Source: Sulfitobacter sp. F26204 (GTDB lineage Bacteria > Pseudomonadota > Alphaproteobacteria > Rhodobacterales > Rhodobacteraceae). From it: a stretch of 64,000 bases of DNA. The notes under the pieces are model-generated. The model saw nothing but the letters and a program-made list of their open reading frames with translations. It searched no databases and was not told where the DNA came from. Position 1 is the stretch's first letter, and each line of letters opens with the position of its first letter. The stretch covers positions 186,001-250,000 of the forward strand of contig NZ_JAPMLQ010000003.1 in the NCBI RefSeq assembly GCF_026410305.1, given 5' to 3'. The translations under genes were made by a program, and so were the position numbers. This document shows, in pieces, positions 60,080 through 64,000 of the stretch.

Positions 60080-61231
60080 TTACAATCCTTCCAGCACCGC
60101 CCTGGCCGCCCGCAAACCGGGTGCCTCTCCACCCTGCCCCAGGCGCTTCATCGCAAGCGCCATTGCCTGATATTGCGTATCCGGCCCATCCAGAATATGC
60201 AGAATCCCTTCGGCGATCGGGCCGGGTCTGCAATTTGCGCCGATGTATTCCGGCACCGCGCGGGTTTCAGAGACCAGATTCACCAAGGTCACCGTATCAA
60301 CCTTGACCATCCGTCCAATGACCTGACGGCTCAGCCAGTTCATATCATAAGCGATCACCATCGGCGTTTCACTGGCCGCCAGTTCAAGCGATACAGTGCC
60401 TGATACCGCCAGCGCCACATCTGCGGCACGGAAGGCAGCGCGTTTTTCAGCAAGCGGATCAACGCCCTGGTTCGACAACGGATCCAGCACCACAGGCTGC
60501 ACACCCCAGTTACGCACCAGCATGCGCACGGCCTTGACCACAGGTGCCGCAGCGGGGATCACCACACGCATTTCGGGACGGGCGACCTGTAATCGTGCGA
60601 CGACCTGTTGAAACACCGGTCCAAGGCGTGACACTTCGCTTTGGCGTGATCCGGGCAAAACAAGAAGCAACGGCGCATCGCCAAGCCCATGTTTCGCGCG
60701 AAAGGCCGCGGCTTGCGCAGCACTTGCCACAGGTTCCGCGACCACTGGATGACCAACAAAGTCGCAACGCATGCCCGCCGCTTCCATATAGGGAGGTTCA
60801 AAAGGCAAAAGGGCCAAAACCTGATCTATGTAGCGCGCCATCTTTTCAGCCCGACCAGGGCGCCATGCCCAAACAGTGGGCGCAACATAGTGCACACATC
60901 TGATCTGGCTTACCGCCTTTACCTGACGCGCAACGCGCAACGAAAAATCGGGGCTGTCGATCGTAATCAATACATCCGGCTGCATGTCGACAACGGCCGC
61001 CGCGGTTTGATTGATCCGCAATTTCAGGGCACGGTACCTGGGCAGGATCTCGGCCAGTCCCATCACACTCAACTCCGACATGTCAAACCGGCTGTTGAGC
61101 CCCTCGGCCGCCATGGCTGAACCGCCTATTCCTTCAAAGTGCACATCAGGCCGCAGGCTTTTTAGCCCCGCCATAAGCGCGCCGCCCAATTTGTCTCCCG
61201 AAGGTTCGCCGGCGAGAATAAATACCTTCAC
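60080..61231 (-). CDS. lpxB: lipid-A-disaccharide synthase
   Basis: A 383-aa glycosyltransferase that joins UDP-diacylglucosamine with lipid X. The N-terminal LAGEPSGDKLGGALM, FEGIGGSAM, TIDSPDF and LPGSRQSEV are typical. The start is GTG at 61231, overlapping the lpxI stop (GTGA) with GGAGG six bases upstream. It is last in the envelope cluster. A few bases of weak hairpin sequence follow but no clear terminator. Confidence 0.95.
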   Translation of the reverse strand: MKVFILAGEPSGDKLGGALMAGLKSLRPDVHFEGIGGSAMAAEGLNSRFDMSELSVMGLAEILPRYRALKLRINQTAAAVVDMQPDVLITIDSPDFSLRVARQVKAVSQIRCVHYVAPTVWAWRPGRAEKMARYIDQVLALLPFEPPYMEAAGMRCDFVGHPVVAEPVASAAQAAAFRAKHGLGDAPLLLVLPGSRQSEVSRLGPVFQQVVARLQVARPEMRVVIPAAAPVVKAVRMLVRNWGVQPVVLDPLSNQGVDPLAEKRAAFRAADVALAVSGTVSLELAASETPMVIAYDMNWLSRQVIGRMVKVDTVTLVNLVSETRAVPEYIGANCRPGPIAEGILHILDGPDTQYQAMALAMKRLGQGGEAPGLRAARAVLEGL

Positions 61232-62028
61232 TCTGTGCCTCCACGGCGCGACCAAAGCACAAGTCCATATTCATCGGCAAGAGCGGTGCAGCGCGTCGCA
61301 TCAAGGACAATCACATCCCCTTCATCCACGATCACCCCGACAAGTCCGGCCTCATGTGCGGCCTTGATCGTATCTGGTCCGATCGTGGGCAGGTCGATCT
61401 CACGGATCTGACCTATCTTTGGTCCCTTGCACAAGATCGCATTCATCTTGGGGGTCTTGGGTGGCAGTGTTGCAAGCAGATGATCTGTCCCCCCCATGGT
61501 TTCAATGCCCAGAACCTGTTCCTGACCGATCACACAGGCCTGACCGATGTCCAAAGGGGCCAAACCGGCAAGAACCGCTTCACCCCGCGCAGCATCACGG
61601 CGCATCTGTGCATCGGGCCATTTTTCAGACAGGACACCTTGCTCGGCGACCAAATCGGGCAGCAGCACATCCGCGCCCACTACTGTAAAACCTGTCTGTT
61701 CGAATATCTCTTTGATAATCTGCAACGCTCCGTTGTCCCCGGCTGCCAAAGCCTTTTGAAACAAGGGCACCAATGGCAGTGTTTCAGCATCCAGTTTGCT
61801 TGGATCAAGGTCGGGCCTGTCGATCACGCCGCAAAAACAAACCTGCGTCACGCCACGTTCCCCGAGGTCAACCAGAAGCGTGCCGAGCGTTTCAAGCCGG
61901 AAGGTCAAATCCACCTCAAGCCCGTCGGGCACGGTGCCCTCGTAAGCGCAAATGACGGGGGCTACCTCTTGCGATCGCGCCACCTCAATCGGCAAACGTC
62001 CACGGCCTGCGATCAACGCCAGCGTCAT
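61228..62028 (-). CDS. lpxI: UDP-2,3-diacylglucosamine pyrophosphatase LpxI
   Basis: A 266-aa enzyme (DUF1009) that makes lipid X from UDP-diacylglucosamine, replacing LpxH in alphaproteobacteria. The sequence LALIAGRGRLPIEVA, LGTLLVDLGERGVTQVCFCG and the ATLPPKTPKM region fit the family. It overlaps lpxA and lpxB by four bases on each side. Confidence 0.95.
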   Translation of the reverse strand: MTLALIAGRGRLPIEVARSQEVAPVICAYEGTVPDGLEVDLTFRLETLGTLLVDLGERGVTQVCFCGVIDRPDLDPSKLDAETLPLVPLFQKALAAGDNGALQIIKEIFEQTGFTVVGADVLLPDLVAEQGVLSEKWPDAQMRRDAARGEAVLAGLAPLDIGQACVIGQEQVLGIETMGGTDHLLATLPPKTPKMNAILCKGPKIGQIREIDLPTIGPDTIKAAHEAGLVGVIVDEGDVIVLDATRCTALADEYGLVLWSRRGGTE

Positions 62029-62807
62029 TTCGGCGTCAGGAAATGGCGACCGGTGTCGGCCTGAACAAAATCTACGATCTGGCGGACATAATCGCTTTCT
62101 GTTTCCTCCCCTAACCGGCGGGCGCGATCATGAAACGTGCCGTCGCCCTGGGCCAACATCTGAAAAGCCGCCCTGAGCGCCGTAATATCGGCTCGGGCGA
62201 CGCCGCGCCGTTTCAGACCGACAAGGTTCAACCCATCGAGTTCACCTCGCGGTGCCTGTACCAGACCGTAAGGAATAACATCGTTTGTCACCATTGTGAC
62301 TGCCCCGATGATGGCGCCCTGCCCGATACGCACAAACTGGTGAATACCGGCAAGTCCACCAATGATCACATCATCCTCAAGGATGCAGTGACCGGCGACA
62401 GCAGCCGAATTCACCACGATGACGCGATTTCCCAGGATTGCATCATGCGCGATATGGCAACCGGCCATGAATAAACCGTCATCGCCAATCTTTGTCAGCC
62501 CGCCGCCCCCTTCGGTACCGCAGTTCATCGTGACATGTTCACGAATGCGGTTGCGTTTGCCGATCACGAGGCGGCTTGCCTCTCCCTTGAACTTCAAATC
62601 CTGTGGAATCTCACCAATCACTGCAAAAGAAAAGATTACAGTGTCTTCACCCACTTCGGTGCGTCCCTTGACCACCACATGAGACTTTAATTCAACGCCG
62701 GCTTTCAACACTACCTCGGGTCCGACCAGACAAAAGGGCCCTATCACCACCGACGGGTCGATCTGCGCCCCTTCTTCGATCAGCGCAGAGGGGTGGATGT
62801 TGCTCAT
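62025..62807 (-). CDS. lpxA: UDP-N-acetylglucosamine acyltransferase LpxA
   Basis: A 260-aa left-handed beta-helix acyltransferase that starts lipid A synthesis. Hexapeptide repeats ([20 protein letters not shown] and [20 protein letters not shown] over several turns) and a catalytic-histidine region [10 protein letters not shown] are visible, with a C-terminal helical domain. It overlaps fabZ and lpxI by four bases each. Confidence 0.96.
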   Translation of the reverse strand: MSNIHPSALIEEGAQIDPSVVIGPFCLVGPEVVLKAGVELKSHVVVKGRTEVGEDTVIFSFAVIGEIPQDLKFKGEASRLVIGKRNRIREHVTMNCGTEGGGGLTKIGDDGLFMAGCHIAHDAILGNRVIVVNSAAVAGHCILEDDVIIGGLAGIHQFVRIGQGAIIGAVTMVTNDVIPYGLVQAPRGELDGLNLVGLKRRGVARADITALRAAFQMLAQGDGTFHDRARRLGEETESDYVRQIVDFVQADTGRHFLTPK

Positions 62808-63268
62808 TTCGGCAGATCCAGCATGGCCATGAATTCGGCTTCTGCGGCCATTTCACCTTCGACCGTTGCCACACCTGAGAATTTCCAGATCTTTCCACCG
62901 GCCTTGCCACGCAGCGTCTTGAGATCCATGCGCAGCACGTCACCGGGCACTACCTTGCGGCGGAATTTGCATTTGTCGATGGACATGAAATAGATCAGCA
63001 TTTCCTTGTCCATCTGATCAAGGGCGACCCCCACCATCACGCCAGCGGTCTGCGCCATTGCTTCGACGATAGTGACCCCGGGCATGATCGGCGAGCCCGG
63101 AAAATGGCCCTGAAAATGGGGTTCGTTCATGGTGACATTCTTGTACCCAACCGCGGATTCCGTGCCGTTGATCTCATCAACCTTGTCGACCAGCAGGAAC
63201 GGGTAACGATGTGGCAGGATCCGTTGGATCATCTGGATGTCAGCGCGCTGGAGGTCTTGACCGGTCAT
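62804..63268 (-). CDS. fabZ: 3-hydroxyacyl-ACP dehydratase FabZ
   Basis: A 154-aa hotdog dehydratase of fatty acid synthesis. The catalytic region is [15 protein letters not shown] and the N-terminal [13 protein letters not shown] is typical. The start at 63268 follows AAGGACACCGC; the longer frame to 63367 overlaps ompH. It couples fatty acid supply to lipid A in this cluster. Confidence 0.96.
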   Translation of the reverse strand: MTGQDLQRADIQMIQRILPHRYPFLLVDKVDEINGTESAVGYKNVTMNEPHFQGHFPGSPIMPGVTIVEAMAQTAGVMVGVALDQMDKEMLIYFMSIDKCKFRRKVVPGDVLRMDLKTLRGKAGGKIWKFSGVATVEGEMAAEAEFMAMLDLPK

Positions 63269-63338
63269 GCGGTGTCCTTTGGTGTCTTCAAATGTACCGA
63301 GATGGCTATCAATTTCTGGACATGCGGGCAAGCGGCGC

Positions 63339-63905
63339 TCAATCAGAGCCGCTGCCCAATGTTTCATTTATCCGCGCGATTGCGTCGTCGGTGATCTCGA
63401 TCGCGGAGGAACTTACAAAGACAGAACGCAATTCAAGGATCACTGCGGCATCGGTTTCGCGCATCAAACGTTCAAGCACCGGACCGGCCGCGCCGAGGAA
63501 AACCTCGCGTTCCTGATCCAGCAATGTGGTCAGTGCACGCCCTTTGGTTGCCTGTACCTGCCTGATTTGCTGTACTTTTTCATCAAATTCATTGGCAAGC
63601 GTTCGGAACTCTTCCGCATCCATGGTGGCACGCACCTCTGTCAGCTGCTTTTCCTCGGCCTCAAGATCCGCTTCGATCTTGCGGTTTTCCGCAGCCAAGG
63701 CTGTGCCTTTGGCTTCGACTTCGGCGGCAACGCGCTGGCCAAACTCGCTTTCCAGAAACAACCGTTCAGAATCAATTGTGAGGATCGGACTTACAACGCT
63801 TCCGCGATTTAGGTCAGCGACGGACAAGCCCTGCTGCGCGCCGCCCGCCTGCACTTGTCCCAAAAGAGCCAAGGCAACCAGAATTGGGCGCACCGCACTC
63901 CGCAT
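63339..63905 (-). CDS. OmpH/Skp-family periplasmic chaperone
   Basis: A 188-aa exported protein with a signal peptide ([16 protein letters not shown]) and a long charged helical coil (about 60-140: [20 protein letters not shown] and following) like Skp, which holds outer-membrane proteins. The start is ATG 63905, three bases after the bamA stop; a GTG one codon upstream is also possible. It lies between bamA and fabZ with no lpxD between. Confidence 0.9.
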   Translation of the reverse strand: MRSAVRPILVALALLGQVQAGGAQQGLSVADLNRGSVVSPILTIDSERLFLESEFGQRVAAEVEAKGTALAAENRKIEADLEAEEKQLTEVRATMDAEEFRTLANEFDEKVQQIRQVQATKGRALTTLLDQEREVFLGAAGPVLERLMRETDAAVILELRSVFVSSSAIEITDDAIARINETLGSGSD

Positions 63906-63908
63906 CAC

Positions 63909-64000
63909 TTAAAATTGAGTGCGGAGCGTGATCTCAAACGACTGTTCTTCGTCAAAATCCTCGCTTTTCAGCGCTTTGGAGAAGTTGAACTGCAAAGGAC
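63909..64000 (-). CDS. bamA: outer membrane assembly factor BamA, C-terminal end
   Basis: Only the last 30 or so residues are present, cut by the window edge. The C-terminus reads QFNFSKALKSEDFDEEQSF then EITLRTQF, with the terminal phenylalanine of an outer-membrane beta-barrel and the FSKALK pattern of BamA. The stop TAA precedes ompH by three bases. The position before ompH supports the call. Confidence 0.85.
   Translation of the reverse strand, partial: PLQFNFSKALKSEDFDEEQSFEITLRTQF

Overview
The window comes from a chromosome of an alphaproteobacterium of the order Rhodobacterales, most likely the marine Roseobacter group. The evidence is the gene order dusB-ntrB-ntrC-ntrY-ntrX-trkA-trkH-hfq-hflX, the cell-cycle pair ctrA/sciP, small Rhodobacterales-type proteins (DUF6456, DUF6477 and DUF1127 families), a non-pyrrolysine MttB-type methyltransferase, and a bamA-ompH-fabZ-lpxA-lpxI-lpxB envelope cluster. 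The genus cannot be fixed from the sequence alone. The window is almost entirely core chromosome: I see no insertion sequence, prophage, CRISPR array, rRNA gene or convincing tRNA gene.

Layout. 1-430 holds no gene I can support. 0.4-9.4 kb: an orphan cytidylyltransferase, a Bcr/CflA-type MFS exporter, mfd, a membrane protein, hemB, a small hypothetical ORF, a SYLF-domain lipoprotein and a 3-hydroxyisobutyrate-dehydrogenase-like enzyme. 9.4-14 kb: a penicillin/AHL-acylase homologue coupled to rluE, then hflX and hfq on the other strand. 14-25 kb: potassium uptake (trkH, trkA), a lipoprotein, and the ntrX-ntrY-ntrC-ntrB-dusB nitrogen regulon. 25-33.5 kb: ispF-pgpA-pncC, an MmgE/PrpD protein with a RatA/Coq10 protein, hpt with a 57-aa membrane protein, two c-type cytochromes, lipA, and the divergent DUF6456/DUF6477 pair. 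33.5-44.5 kb: MttB-like methyltransferase, guaA, a small monooxygenase, two EamA transporters, a P-loop protein, metA, an alpha/beta hydrolase, ppk2 with a TetR regulator, and an LLM flavin oxidoreductase. 44.6-52.9 kb: rpsI-rplM, a MocR regulator divergent from a DUF1127 protein, a PaaI thioesterase divergent from an ECHDC3-like crotonase, trmFO, a methyltransferase, gluQRS, hisI and an IscU-like scaffold. 53-64 kb: a 42-aa membrane protein, recG-ligA, ctrA, sciP, mnmA, and the lpxB-lpxI-lpxA-fabZ-ompH-bamA cluster, with bamA cut by the window edge.

How the parts work together. Many genes are coupled by 4-nt stop/start overlaps (fabZ to lpxB throughout, dusB/ntrB, hfq/hflX, ligA/recG, ispF/pgpA, hpt/57-aa ORF), so the operon structure is clear. 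Themes are nitrogen sensing, cell-cycle control with DNA repair and replication (mfd, recG, ligA, ctrA, sciP), tRNA and rRNA modification (dusB, rluE, trmFO, gluQRS, mnmA) and outer-membrane biogenesis.

The most notable observations are: loss of the sigma54-contact GAFTGA motif in both NtrC and NtrX; a long tRNA-sized hairpin in the leader of trmFO, which has no Shine-Dalgarno sequence; DnaA-box-like sites between the DUF6456 and DUF6477 genes; a 23-bp palindrome in the dusB/ispF divergent promoter region; a crotonase lacking both catalytic glutamates; an IscU-like scaffold lacking its third cysteine; and two small membrane-protein genes under 60 aa. I found no clearly new multi-gene defence or mobile system here.
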